A stretch of DNA of 61,342 bases from Ignavibacteriaceae bacterium (lineage in GTDB: Bacteria; Bacteroidota; Ignavibacteria; Ignavibacteriales; Ignavibacteriaceae): the NCBI GenBank assembly GCA_013360295.1, contig JABWCL010000037.1, positions 1 through 61,342 on the forward strand, written 5' to 3'. The notes under the pieces were generated by a model. It had not been told where the DNA came from and searched no databases. It worked only from the letters and a program-made list of their open reading frames with translations. Positions 28,784-37,025 of this stretch are shown piece after piece; the first letter of the stretch is position 1; every line of letters starts with the position of its first letter. A program made the translations under genes and the position numbers.

Positions 28784-31048
28784 ATGAAATTAACCAAACA
28801 AGAAGCTCTTGATTATCACAGTACAGGCCGGAAAGGAAAAATTGAAGTAATTCCTACGAAACCCTGTCAAACCCAGCGCGACCTCTCCCTCGCTTACACA
28901 CCCGGAGTCGCAGACCCTTGCCTCGAAATAGCCGCAGATTTAGAAAAAGTTTATGAATACACAGCCAAAGGAAATCTGGTAGCAGTATTTTCAAACGGAA
29001 CAGCTGTTCTCGGATTAGGCGATATCGGCCCTGAAGCCGGCAAACCGGTAATGGAAGGTAAAGGAGTGTTGTTTAAAAGATTTGCCGACATTGATGTTTT
29101 CGATATTGAAGTCCGCAGCAAGGATATTCAGGAAATTATTAAATGCGTTCAGATGCTTGAACCAACTTTCGGCGGTATCAACCTTGAGGACATCAAAGCG
29201 CCAGAATGTTTCTATATAGAAGAAGAACTGAAGAAGACGATGGCGATCCCCGTCTTTCATGATGACCAGCACGGTACCGCGATAATCAGCGGGGCAGCAC
29301 TGCTTAATGCGTGCGAGCTTGCCGGAAAAGACTTAGCAAAGATAAAGGTTGTATTTAACGGTGCGGGAGCATCCGCCAACGCCTGCGCTAACCTTTATGT
29401 CCGACTCGGTGTAAAGAAAGAAAATATAATTATGTGCGACACCAAGGGTGTTATTTATACCGGCAGAAAAGAAGGTATGAATGAGTTTAAGGAAGTATAT
29501 GCTGTAGATACAACGCTTCGCACTCTGGCTGAAGCCCTTGTCGGGGCTGATGTATTTGTAGGATTGTCGGTAGGCAACTGCGTTACCAAAGAAATGGTAA
29601 AATCAATGGCAAAGGATCCGATCGTGTTTGCTATGGCTAATCCCTACCCGGAAATCACATATGATGACGCCACTGACGCGCGCAAGGACGTTATAATGGC
29701 AACGGGACGCTCAGATTATCCAAATCAGATAAATAACGTTCTCGGATTCCCCTTTATCTTCAGGGGCGCTCTCGATGTAAGAGCCAGCGCCATAAATGAG
29801 GATATGAAACTTGCAGCCTCCTATGCACTTGCCAGATTAACCAAAGAAGAAGTACCCGAAATGGTTAAGAAAGCTTACGGCGGCCAGGAGATTGAATTCG
29901 GAAGAGAGTATATTGTACCAAAACCGTTCGACCCGAGGGTTCTAACTTATGTAGCCCCGGCAGTAGCTAAAGCCGCTATGGATACCGGCGTTGCCAAAAA
30001 GCCGATCCACGACTGGGATGCATACAGAGAAGAACTCCTTGCACACCTTGGAATATCAAGCGAAATCGTAAGGAGAACGATCGAGAAAGCGAAGAACAAA
30101 CCTCGCAAGATAGTATTCCCTGAGGGTTACCAGGTCAAGATAATGAAAGCCGCTGAGCAGCTGGTAGACGACGGCATCGCTGAACCAATTCTTATCGGTC
30201 AGAAGGAGCGAATCGAAAAGCTGATTGAAGAAAATAACATTGACAGCACTGGATTCACAATTGTAGATCCCGCGCATTTTGAGAAATTTGATTTCTATGT
30301 TGAGCAGCTACACCTCTTAAGGCAGAGGAAAGGTCTGACCCTCCACGAAGCAAACAACCTGCTTTTACATAACAGGAACTACCTGGGCTGTATGATGGTG
30401 CATCTGGGCGATGCTGACGGGTTAATATCAGGATTAACGTCCCACTACCCTGAAACGATCCGCCCCGCGCTTCATACAATTTCCCTCGCCCCCGGCATCA
30501 GGAAAGTTTCCGGGATGTATATTGTTATGGTAAACAAGAAAGTGTATTTCTTTGCCGATACAACGGTTAACGTTGATCCTTCCGCTGAAGAACTTGCTGA
30601 AATCGCCATACTTACCGCGCAGACCGTCCGCAGATTCGGAATCGAACCGAAAGTCGCGATGCTTTCATTCAGTAACTTTGGCAGCGCGATGTATCCGCAG
30701 TCAATGAAAGTCAAGAAGGCTGTTGATATATTGAAACAGAAGAACGTTGATTTTGTATTTGACGGTGAGATGCAGGCTGATACGGCTACTGCTCCGGATA
30801 TTATCCCGACACAGTATCCGTTCTCATCGCTTAAGGCAGGAGCCAACGTCCTTATATTCCCGAACCTGGATGCAGGGAATATAGCTTACAAACTGCTGGC
30901 GAGAATCGGTCACGCTGAAGTGATTGGGCCGATCCTGATGGGCCTTGATAAACCGGTTCACGTTCTCCAAAAAGCCGCTGAGATAAATGACATAGTAAAT
31001 ATGGCAGCAATCGCGGTTGTTGAAGCAAACGAGAAAAGCGGAAAATAA
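28784..31048 (+). CDS. maeB: NADP-dependent malic enzyme fused to phosphotransacetylase-like domain
   Basis: I start at ATG 28784 (754 residues), because family members begin just before [16 protein letters not shown] and AAAGGTAA lies upstream. The 35 extra codons from a TTG at 28679 look non-coding. The malic enzyme part (about 1-420) has [21 protein letters not shown] and the nucleotide fold [14 protein letters not shown]. The C-terminal part (about 430-754) is the phosphate acetyl/butyryltransferase-like domain, including [11 protein letters not shown] and [15 protein letters not shown]. It converts malate to pyruvate and CO2 with NADP reduction. In MaeB the second domain is regulatory (acetyl-CoA sensing). 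Confidence 0.96.
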   Translation: MKLTKQEALDYHSTGRKGKIEVIPTKPCQTQRDLSLAYTPGVADPCLEIAADLEKVYEYTAKGNLVAVFSNGTAVLGLGDIGPEAGKPVMEGKGVLFKRFADIDVFDIEVRSKDIQEIIKCVQMLEPTFGGINLEDIKAPECFYIEEELKKTMAIPVFHDDQHGTAIISGAALLNACELAGKDLAKIKVVFNGAGASANACANLYVRLGVKKENIIMCDTKGVIYTGRKEGMNEFKEVYAVDTTLRTLAEALVGADVFVGLSVGNCVTKEMVKSMAKDPIVFAMANPYPEITYDDATDARKDVIMATGRSDYPNQINNVLGFPFIFRGALDVRASAINEDMKLAASYALARLTKEEVPEMVKKAYGGQEIEFGREYIVPKPFDPRVLTYVAPAVAKAAMDTGVAKKPIHDWDAYREELLAHLGISSEIVRRTIEKAKNKPRKIVFPEGYQVKIMKAAEQLVDDGIAEPILIGQKERIEKLIEENNIDSTGFTIVDPAHFEKFDFYVEQLHLLRQRKGLTLHEANNLLLHNRNYLGCMMVHLGDADGLISGLTSHYPETIRPALHTISLAPGIRKVSGMYIVMVNKKVYFFADTTVNVDPSAEELAEIAILTAQTVRRFGIEPKVAMLSFSNFGSAMYPQSMKVKKAVDILKQKNVDFVFDGEMQADTATAPDIIPTQYPFSSLKAGANVLIFPNLDAGNIAYKLLARIGHAEVIGPILMGLDKPVHVLQKAAEINDIVNMAAIAVVEANEKSGK

Positions 31049-31055
31049 TTCTTGT

Positions 31056-31077
31056 AGTGCAGTTCGCGAACTGCACT
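31056..31077. repeat. Perfect 22-bp palindrome after maeB
   Basis: The sequence from 31056 to 31077 is its own reverse complement, with centre TTCGCGAA and arms AGTGCAG/CTGCACT. A second, related imperfect palindrome is at 31136-31158. Together they look like REP-type units around the maeB terminator. Confidence 0.8.
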
Positions 31078-31095
31078 GCGTTAATACTTAACATC

Positions 31096-31135
31096 AACGG
31101 GCATTCGGTAAAACACCGCAATGCCCGTTTTTTTT
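31096..31135 (+). terminator. Rho-independent terminator of maeB
   Basis: AACGGGCATT at about 31096-31105 pairs with AATGCCCGTT at 31120-31129. An inner CGGT/ACCG stem extends it, and a T-run of eight follows. It is placed 48 bases after the maeB stop. Confidence 0.88.
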
Positions 31136-31158
31136 GTAGTTCAGGTCGTGACCTGACC
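31136..31158. repeat. Second REP-like imperfect palindrome
   Basis: TGTAGTTCAGGTCGTGACCTGA has CAGGTC/GACCTG arms and the same 5' word TGTAGT as the palindrome at 31054-31077. It lies between the maeB terminator and the DUF4389 gene. Confidence 0.55.
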
Positions 31159-31182
31159 AAGCCTAAATTTATCAATCTTCCA

Positions 31183-31797
31183 TTACTTAAACCCGAACGG
31201 CGGATACTTATCCGTTGTTAAGATAAACGCGTACGCATCCACTCTGAAGGCCCACCTGAAAGTTCCGGTTATGTAGTTAAATAATGGCCTCGGATATCTC
31301 CCGGTGAACAGTATCGCCCACCACGCAATGAACACCGCGAAAAATATCCCAAGAAATAATATTGCCAGCAGGAAATAATGAGGCAGCGCGAGGAACCATT
31401 TAACTAACGGTAGCCACCGGCTTAGTTCCTGCTTAGCATCGGGGTACTTTAATTCTGCGTGGACTGCCTGATCCTCATCCGTCGAAGGATACTCGTCTCT
31501 GAGCAGACAACAATAAGCAAACACCCTGATGCCGAATTTAGTCAGGTTAAAATTCCAGTCGAACCACCAGCGCGGATACTTATGCCTGAAAAGAAGCATC
31601 AGTAGTGTGGCTGCATATAATAATCCGGCGGTGCTCAGATACTTTACTTTGTCTCCGTAATCGTAATAATCAAATCCGCCGGCCAGCAGAACGAATAAAA
31701 ACAATACCGGGAACGCAAGAAAAACACGGAAAAACGTTTTCCAACGATTCAGTTTTTCCGGATAATCAATTTCAAGTTTTGCTGGATAATCTTCCAT
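31183..31797 (-). CDS. DUF4389 membrane protein
   Basis: The 204-residue protein has the family start YPAKLEIDYPEKLNRWKTFF (20 residues at the N-terminus), hydrophobic segments at about 24-42, 52-70 and 130-165, and the repeated motif PRPLFNYITGTFRWAFRVDAY. The two-part DUF4389 arrangement is complete. Function is unknown. Confidence 0.85.
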   Translation of the reverse strand: MEDYPAKLEIDYPEKLNRWKTFFRVFLAFPVLFLFVLLAGGFDYYDYGDKVKYLSTAGLLYAATLLMLLFRHKYPRWWFDWNFNLTKFGIRVFAYCCLLRDEYPSTDEDQAVHAELKYPDAKQELSRWLPLVKWFLALPHYFLLAILFLGIFFAVFIAWWAILFTGRYPRPLFNYITGTFRWAFRVDAYAFILTTDKYPPFGFK

Positions 31798-31830
31798 CTC
31801 AAAAATATTAATAATGCAGTTAATATGTTT

Positions 31831-33021
31831 TTATTTAATAAGTATTATCTCTTCCTGCGGAATACTCAGATAGCTGCATCCGTCCTCAGTAACAACTACC
31901 ATCTCTTCCATCGTTACCGTTCCGTGCCCCTCGACCTTCAGGCGCGGCTCGATAGTGAAGACCTGCCCTTTTTCGAGTTCAAGGTTCGGCAGTATCCCGT
32001 ATTTCTCCCATTGCGGATACAGACCAACTCCGCCGTCGTGTACATTCCTGCCTACCTGATGGCCGAGAGCGTGCTGGAACTCGGCGTATCCGTTGGATGT
32101 AATGTGGCTTCTTGCGATTGTATCGATCTCAAACCCCTTCATTCCTGGTTTGATTGCGTCCGAGGCCTTCCGGATCGAAGTTTTTATCGTATTGAATCCG
32201 TGCATTACTGCGGCTGGTGCCTCCGTTTCTCCGTCCCTGAGCACATACCAGGTACGCTGCATATCCGAGCAGTATCCGTTCACTTTAACGCCGTAATCTA
32301 TATTAAGCACGTGCCCTTTCTCCACTGTTCTGTTTGTCGGCCCGCTGTGGGCGCCCTCGACTTCAGGTCCGGCATACACTGCAGGACAGTGATCCGGATC
32401 CCAGGCGAGTTCAAGTCCGCGTTCCTTAACGCGTGCGGTCATAAACGCGGCTATCTCCTGCTCCGTTCTCCCGGGTGCAATGAATTTCGTTGTCTCCGCG
32501 AATATTTCCTGGGTATGCTTTATCGCCTCCCTGATATTATTCAGTTCGCTCTCTGACTTTCTCCCTCTGAGCGCGCGAATGATCTCCTCCGAAGAAATAA
32601 ACCGCGAAGCAAAATCAGTTCCCTGGAAATAATTGAGCAGATTCAGGTACATTCCGTGCGTTAGTCCATCAGCAAGATTTGAATTAACAGAGTAATTCAG
32701 CGCGATTGATTTTGGATTCCTCTTATTAAAATATTCGAGCAGCGGTTCTTTCACGGATTTCACATAGCCGATAACGTTATCATACAGGTTTCTCTTCTTA
32801 AAGCTGGGTTCTTCCAGCGAGCCGATAATGGCCGTTGTCTCGCCGCTCCTGTCTATTATAAATGCGCTCTGCCAGGTGTGGTTAGAGCCGACAACGACAT
32901 CCAGAGATGGATCGTGAATGTCGGCGGATTCCCTTACATAAATCATCCATACGTCAATGTTTTTTTCGCTGAGTAATTCAGATGCCTGTTTAATTTTTTC
33001 TCTTAAGATCGGTGAATCCAT
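31831..33021 (-). CDS. M24-family metallopeptidase (Xaa-Pro aminopeptidase-like)
   Basis: The 396-residue protein has a creatinase-type N-terminal domain (about 1-150) and a pita-bread catalytic domain. Metal ligands are visible in NIDYGVKVNGYCSDMQRTW (two Asp), HALGHQVGRNVHDG (His), FTIEPRLKVEG (Glu) and VTMEEMVVV (Glu). The enzyme probably removes N-terminal residues before proline, or cleaves dipeptides. It is located 33 bases upstream of the DUF4389 gene in the same direction. Confidence 0.93.
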   Translation of the reverse strand: MDSPILREKIKQASELLSEKNIDVWMIYVRESADIHDPSLDVVVGSNHTWQSAFIIDRSGETTAIIGSLEEPSFKKRNLYDNVIGYVKSVKEPLLEYFNKRNPKSIALNYSVNSNLADGLTHGMYLNLLNYFQGTDFASRFISSEEIIRALRGRKSESELNNIREAIKHTQEIFAETTKFIAPGRTEQEIAAFMTARVKERGLELAWDPDHCPAVYAGPEVEGAHSGPTNRTVEKGHVLNIDYGVKVNGYCSDMQRTWYVLRDGETEAPAAVMHGFNTIKTSIRKASDAIKPGMKGFEIDTIARSHITSNGYAEFQHALGHQVGRNVHDGGVGLYPQWEKYGILPNLELEKGQVFTIEPRLKVEGHGTVTMEEMVVVTEDGCSYLSIPQEEIILIK

Positions 33022-33116
33022 ATAGTCAATATCCTTTATTAAGTTATTTTATTAATCAAAAATATTACTTTTTTTTGAGAGTTCCTCTTTCGATTATTTA
33101 ATTTAACAGGTGTTTT

Positions 33117-33686
33117 ATGAAAGAAAAAAGTTTTACCTTTTACCCGGCGACTAAGAGCAGATGGAAGAATTTTGAAGCCCTCTTCGGGAATAACGGCGCC
33201 TGCGGCGGATGCTGGTGTATGCACTGGCTACTGACAGCTCCGGAGTTTAACTCCGGCAAGGGAGATGCGAATAAAAGAAAGATGAAGAAACTAATTGAGG
33301 CGGGTAAAGCACCCGGAATTATTGCCTATTATGAAGGCGCTCCGGTTGGATGGTGCGCTTTTGGCAAAAGGGAGAATTATAAACGGTTAGCAAACGCCAG
33401 GTCATTAAGGCCGATAGATAATCATAATGTGACTTCCATTGTCTGCTTTTACATAAAAAAAGAATTCAGAAATACCGGGTTGTCCGGGAGGTTAATTGAG
33501 GCGGTGATTGATTACGCGAGAAGAAAGAAAATAAAAATTCTGGAAGCATATCCGGTTCACCCATCATCAGAGAGTATGCCGGCAGTTTTCGCCTGGACAG
33601 GTTTTTATTCTGCGTTTATAAAAGCCGGTTTCGCTGAATTAGATAACCCATCAGGCGCCAGACCGATTATGAGGTACTATCTTTAA
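33117..33686 (+). CDS. GNAT-family N-acetyltransferase
   Basis: The 189-residue protein carries the acetyl-CoA-binding motif FYIKKEFRNTGLSGRLI (residues about 105-122). Its N-terminus has an unusual Cys-rich segment, NGACGGCWCMHW, that marks a subgroup of uncharacterised GNAT proteins. The substrate is unknown. It converges on the TerB-like gene with only three bases between the stop codons. Confidence 0.85.
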   Translation: MKEKSFTFYPATKSRWKNFEALFGNNGACGGCWCMHWLLTAPEFNSGKGDANKRKMKKLIEAGKAPGIIAYYEGAPVGWCAFGKRENYKRLANARSLRPIDNHNVTSIVCFYIKKEFRNTGLSGRLIEAVIDYARRKKIKILEAYPVHPSSESMPAVFAWTGFYSAFIKAGFAELDNPSGARPIMRYYL

Positions 33687-33689
33687 ATA

Positions 33690-34112
33690 TTAATTTGAAC
33701 CTGCAAGAATCTTCCGGATCAGCAGCTCACGTTCGATTTTGCGGTTAATATCTTCGATTATTGTTTCAATGATGTTATCAACTTTCCTTGCCGGGAAACC
33801 GAGCTTAAGCGCGATTTCGGAACAGAAACTCATTTCCGTATCCTGGATTTTGCCGTCCGCGAGCATCATCAGCACAAGGTCAAGCAGCTGCACCGCAGCT
33901 TCTTCCTTTGTGGCGGGAGGATAAAATTTTATCATCTCAGGATTCTCGAGAATCTCCTCGAACTCCTCGGAACTCATCCCGGTCTGCGTTGCGATTTTAA
34001 TCAGAAGTGACTGTTCCTTCTTATCAATAATTCCATCAGCCAAAGCCAGTGAAACAAGATTAACAATATGGCTTTTGCGTACTTTCGATCTTTCGTTTTC
34101 TAACCAGGTCAT
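33690..34112 (-). CDS. TerB-like (tellurite resistance family) protein
   Basis: The 140-residue all-helical acidic protein fits the TerB/DjlA-like repeat: LVSLALADGIIDKKEQSLLIKIA and LVLMMLADGKIQDTEMSFCSEIA are two copies of an A-D-G-x-I-x-x-x-E motif typical of this fold. The family probably binds metal or partner proteins. The name does not prove tellurite resistance. Confidence 0.8.
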   Translation of the reverse strand: MTWLENERSKVRKSHIVNLVSLALADGIIDKKEQSLLIKIATQTGMSSEEFEEILENPEMIKFYPPATKEEAAVQLLDLVLMMLADGKIQDTEMSFCSEIALKLGFPARKVDNIIETIIEDINRKIERELLIRKILAGSN

Positions 34113-34159
34113 AGAAATTCCTTACACAAGGATTTTAAAATTTGATTTGCATAAATATA

Positions 34160-34190
34160 ATTAAGAATTAAGAATTAAGAATTAAGAATT
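34160..34190. repeat. Short tandem repeat (7-bp unit)
   Basis: The unit TTAAGAA occurs four times head to tail just upstream of the longer 78-bp duplication. It is AT-rich slippage-type DNA. Confidence 0.85.
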
Positions 34191-34235
34191 TTTTTGCCCA
34201 TTGACCATTGTTCTGCCTCTCCCCCCTTCCCTCTG

Positions 34236-34391
34236 AAAAAAACTTTGATCCTTGATCATTGATAATTGATCATTGTCCTGCCCCTCTTCTCTGTTCCCTG
34301 CCCGCTGTTCCTCAAAAAAACTTTGATCATTGATCATTGTTAATTGATCATTGCCTTCCCCCTGTTCCCTGATCTCTGTTCCCTGTTTCCC
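34236..34391. repeat. Two tandem copies of a 78-bp unit
   Basis: Copy one is 34236-34313 and copy two 34314-34391. Each begins with A7 then CTTTGATC, continues with several TGATCATTG/AATTGATC palindromic words, and ends with CTGTTCCCTG-like pyrimidine-rich words. Because 78 is a multiple of three, the repeat creates an open minus-strand frame (34182-34400) with a 26-residue repeated peptide. Its GTG start overlaps the DnaE stop as GTGA. I regard that frame as a by-product of the repeat, not as a gene. Confidence 0.85.
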
Positions 34392-34396
34392 GTCTT

Positions 34397-36100
34397 TCAC
34401 CCCGCGTACGCCTGCACCATCGCTTCCCTTCCGAGCGAATTAACCAGCGAAAACTCCTCTTCAAATATTTTTTCCTCATCTCCGAAGTAGTTGTGCTCCA
34501 CACTATCATTCATCTTCACCGCGTTCATATCCGCGCTGCTTACCAGTTCCAGTTTATTCACTATCAGGTTATCGCCGTTTTCCATATCCACTTTCCCCTC
34601 TACCAGGTAAGGACCCATTGACATCGTCTCCTCCGCGTACTTATTATACGCCCCGGGAAAGAGCACTGCCTCGAAAGTCCCCGTAAGATCCTCGAGCGAG
34701 AGGAATTTCATAATATCCCCCTTTTTTGTTTTTATCCTCTTGGCGGTCATATACCACCCTATCATCTTTATCGTGCGCCCGTTATAGCGGCGCATATCGG
34801 AGGCGGGAACGATTCCGGGACGCGAAAGATACTCCGGAAAAAACTCAAGCGGATGGCGCGTTGCCCCGTAGCCAAAGAGCTCCATTTCCGTTATCAGTTT
34901 TTCCGCGGGACTGTAATCAAGATCAGTAACCACCTTTCTCTCCAGTTCGAAAGAGTCCGCGGCGAACAGGTCATACTGCATACCATCAAGCAGGCGGCGG
35001 TTATGGAGATAAACATCAAGAAGCCGCATAAGCGTGGGGCGGGTCTGCTTAAAGCAATCCATTGCCCCTGCCTTTATCAGCAGCCCGGTTTCCTGCGGGC
35101 CGGGATGCAGCCTTACGATAAAATCCGCCAGCGATACATACCGGCCGTTCCTTTCCCTTTCCGCGATTATCCTTTCAACGTAACCCGTGCCCAGCCCTTT
35201 GATCGCCATAAATCCGATCCTGATCGTCTTCCCCTCGCAGGAGTACTCATACTCGCTCTTATTCACGCACGGCAGGGCTACCTTCAGCCCGAGCCGCTTA
35301 CTTTCTTGTATATACACGGCAGGCGAATAATACCCGCCCCGGTTGCTCAGCACCGACGACATAAACTCCGCCGGGTGATGCGCCTTAAGGTACGCCACCT
35401 GGTACGAAAGAAGGGCGTAGCAGGCGCTGTGCGATTTGCAAAACGCATAACCCGCGAACGAACTTACCTGCCGCCACAACTCCGCAACCACCTCCGGCTT
35501 AAGCCCCCGCTTCAGCCCGACTTCACGGAACCTCCCCTGCAGTTTTGACATCGCGTCGTGCGAACGCATCTTACCGCTCATAGCACGGCGCAGCAGGTCG
35601 GCTTCTTCCAGGCTCAGCCCTATTATATGATGCGCCACACGAAGCACATCCTCCTGGTATATCATCAGTCCGTAAGTGGAGCCGAGGTACTTTTTCATTT
35701 CCGGCACAAGGTACTTCCGCCGCGAGGGGTCTTTATGGCGAAGAATGAACTCCTGCATCATCCCGCTTTCGGCCACACCGGGACGAATGATCGAACTCGC
35801 CGCCGTCAGCATCTCGAACGTATCCACCGAAAGCCGTCGCAGAAGCGAGCGCATACCGGGCGACTCGATATAGAAGCACCCTATCGTCCTCCCTTCTTTT
35901 ATCAGGCTGACCGTTGGCGCGTCGTTAAAGAGCATCTCATAGTCGTAGATATCAAAGTCCACGCCGCTCCCCTTACGAGGTATCGGTTCGTAAATCTTCG
36001 TCAGGCTCAGGTCCTTCCCCCTGTCATTAGGGAGGACATAAGTCGTGAGGTCTATGTAGGGTGAGTTACTCTCCGGCTCTTTCATAAATTTAGTGAACAT
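34397..36100 (-). CDS. C-terminal half of a DnaE-type DNA polymerase III alpha subunit (second paralogue, error-prone type)
   Basis: The 567-residue open frame aligns by eye with the fingers, tandem HhH and OB regions of the second DnaE of Bacteroidota: DAPTVSLIKEGRTIGCFYIE at about 54-73, then AASSIIRPGV, YGLMIYQEDVLRVAHH, EADLLRRAMSGKM and SFAGYAFCKSHSACYALLSY, with an OB-fold at about 420-500. The N-terminal PHP domain and the palm with its three catalytic aspartates (PDxDxDF and the later Asp) are missing, about 450 residues. The frame is otherwise uninterrupted. The ATG at 36100 lies inside a palindromic operator; the Met at 36085 is an alternative start. It is either a decayed gene or a catalytically empty accessory protein. 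No imuB/dinB partner is in the window. Confidence 0.82.
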   Translation of the reverse strand: MFTKFMKEPESNSPYIDLTTYVLPNDRGKDLSLTKIYEPIPRKGSGVDFDIYDYEMLFNDAPTVSLIKEGRTIGCFYIESPGMRSLLRRLSVDTFEMLTAASSIIRPGVAESGMMQEFILRHKDPSRRKYLVPEMKKYLGSTYGLMIYQEDVLRVAHHIIGLSLEEADLLRRAMSGKMRSHDAMSKLQGRFREVGLKRGLKPEVVAELWRQVSSFAGYAFCKSHSACYALLSYQVAYLKAHHPAEFMSSVLSNRGGYYSPAVYIQESKRLGLKVALPCVNKSEYEYSCEGKTIRIGFMAIKGLGTGYVERIIAERERNGRYVSLADFIVRLHPGPQETGLLIKAGAMDCFKQTRPTLMRLLDVYLHNRRLLDGMQYDLFAADSFELERKVVTDLDYSPAEKLITEMELFGYGATRHPLEFFPEYLSRPGIVPASDMRRYNGRTIKMIGWYMTAKRIKTKKGDIMKFLSLEDLTGTFEAVLFPGAYNKYAEETMSMGPYLVEGKVDMENGDNLIVNKLELVSSADMNAVKMNDSVEHNYFGDEEKIFEEEFSLVNSLGREAMVQAYAG

Positions 36101-36110
36101 TTGTTCACTA
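36091..36110. promoter_or_regulatory. Perfect palindromic operator of LexA-like form over the start of the half-DnaE gene
   Basis: TAGTGAACA at 36091-36099 and TGTTCACTA at 36102-36110 form a perfect 9-bp inverted repeat with a 2-bp centre. The core GAAC-N4-GTTC equals the SOS box form of Gram-positive LexA. The minus-strand start codon lies inside it. Confidence 0.75.
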
Positions 36111-36138
36111 TATTAATAAAAGAAAATGAGAAAGTCAA
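36110..36138 (-). promoter_or_regulatory. Sigma70-like promoter of the half-DnaE gene
   Basis: On the minus strand, TTGACT (36133-36138) is followed after 17 bases by TAATAT (36110-36115). The expected transcription start, near 36103, falls within the palindrome, and the ATG follows by only a few bases, so the mRNA would be nearly leaderless. A repressor bound to the palindrome would block it. Confidence 0.6.
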
Positions 36139-36215
36139 GGATAAGTTGAGTCGCTTGTTGGAGGAGTTTTCGGTGATTGAACTGGTCGCAAACAGTCCCC
36201 CATTTTCCGTGGCAA

Positions 36216-36461
36216 TCAATAAAAGCAGAAGCTGATTTCCAGCGGATCATCTGCTTTCAGAATTTCAGAATAATGGCTCCAACTCAATTGTTCAGACAGT
36301 GTCTGGATTTTTGGAAATTTGAAATAAAGCTGCCTCATCTGAAAGATATTTGTCCGGCTAAAACCTTTGCCAAATTCAAATGTTAAATTTATTAAAAGGC
36401 GATATAAAAGTTCAGAACCATAATCAGATTTTGCTTTTCTATTAAGTTCATTGGCAAAATG
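36216..36461 (-). pseudogene. Fragment of a DUF1016/YhcG-family (PDDEXK nuclease) gene
   Basis: Reading the minus strand from 36461 gives about 81 residues with the hallmark text of the DUF1016 N-terminal domain: ANELNRKAKSDYG, EFGKGFSRTNIFQMRQLYF, and LSEQLSWSHYSEILKADDPL, followed by an early stop at 36216. The 5' part of the gene is replaced by the repeat that starts at 36464, and the catalytic C-terminal domain is absent. It is therefore a relic of a mobile restriction/defence-associated gene. Confidence 0.75.
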
Positions 36462-36463
36462 AA

Positions 36464-36544
36464 AAATATGTCGTTCCTACGGAACTTTAGAGGTGATAGG
36501 TGAAGCACTTGTTACTAATATTCCGTTCCTACGGAACTCCGGAG
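36464..36544. repeat. REP-like repeat, type A, copy 1
   Basis: An 81-bp unit begins AAATATGTCGTTCCTACGGA. It contains two GTTCC-TAC-GGAAC hairpin cores joined by a GTTACTAA segment and ends ACTCCGGAG. It abuts the DUF1016 fragment. Confidence 0.8.
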
Positions 36545-36659
36545 AAACACATTAGTGATTTGATTGCGAATGCGAAATGAAGGGGAAATCGGTTTTCAAT
36601 AATGTACTGGATCAAGTAAACAGGATCTGTGTTGATTAATACCTGAGGAGATAAGTTGG

Positions 36660-36734
36660 CTTAACTGCGTAGCAGTGGCATTTTGGTAACTAACGAACAA
36701 CTCCATATAAAGAGTTCCGTAGGAATGACATATT
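36660..36734. repeat. REP-like repeat, type B (inverted), copy 1
   Basis: A 75-bp unit begins CTTAACTGCGTAGCAGTGGC and ends with AGTTCCGTAGGAA and CATATT. It is 72/75 identical to copy 2. Its reverse complement shares the ATATGYCGTTCCTACGGAACT word with type A, so A and B are related units in opposite orientation. Confidence 0.82.
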
Positions 36735-36783
36735 CGTTTTTCCGCACGAAAGTATTTTTTCCATAACTCAAACTACATTCGGG

Positions 36784-36863
36784 AAATATGTCGTTCCTAC
36801 GGAACTTTGGACGAAAGAGGTGGATTCTCGTTACTAACATTCCGTTCCGACGGAACTCCGGAG
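36784..36863. repeat. REP-like repeat, type A, copy 2
   Basis: An 80-bp second copy of the type A unit, with the same two GTTCC/GGAAC cores (the second has GAC in its loop) and a diverged middle. It lies between the two B copies, giving the order A-B-A-B. Confidence 0.8.
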
Positions 36864-36892
36864 TTATGTGTCTATGATGTTGTTGCTTTAAT

Positions 36893-36967
36893 CTTAACTG
36901 CGTAGCAGTGGCATTTTGGTAACTAACGGACAACTCCATATAAAGAGTTCCGTAGGAACGGCATATT
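36893..36967. repeat. REP-like repeat, type B (inverted), copy 2
   Basis: A 75-bp unit differing from copy 1 at three positions. It is the last repeat before the promoter of the AAA_14 ATPase. Short open frames across these repeats (minus strand 36661-36975 and 36894-37175) share the peptide LVTKMPLLRS and are products of the repeat, not genes. Confidence 0.82.
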
Positions 36968-37025
36968 TCAGGCAATCCAGAATCCGGCAGAAGGCTTTAT
37001 GAAGTAGAGTATTCCTGAGATCGCT

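Noticed and set aside
33690-34112. True tellurite resistance gene
   Set aside because: Only the TerB-like fold is present; no other ter genes are nearby, so a resistance role is not supported.
34182-34400. 72-codon minus-strand frame with a repeated 26-residue peptide, GTG start overlapping the DnaE stop
   Set aside because: It is produced by the 78-bp low-complexity tandem repeat (GATCATTG and GTTCCCTG words); composition is unlike the neighbouring genes and no domain is visible.
36464-36967. CRISPR array
   Set aside because: The repeats are only four, long, in alternating orientation and without uniform spacers; no cas gene is in the window.
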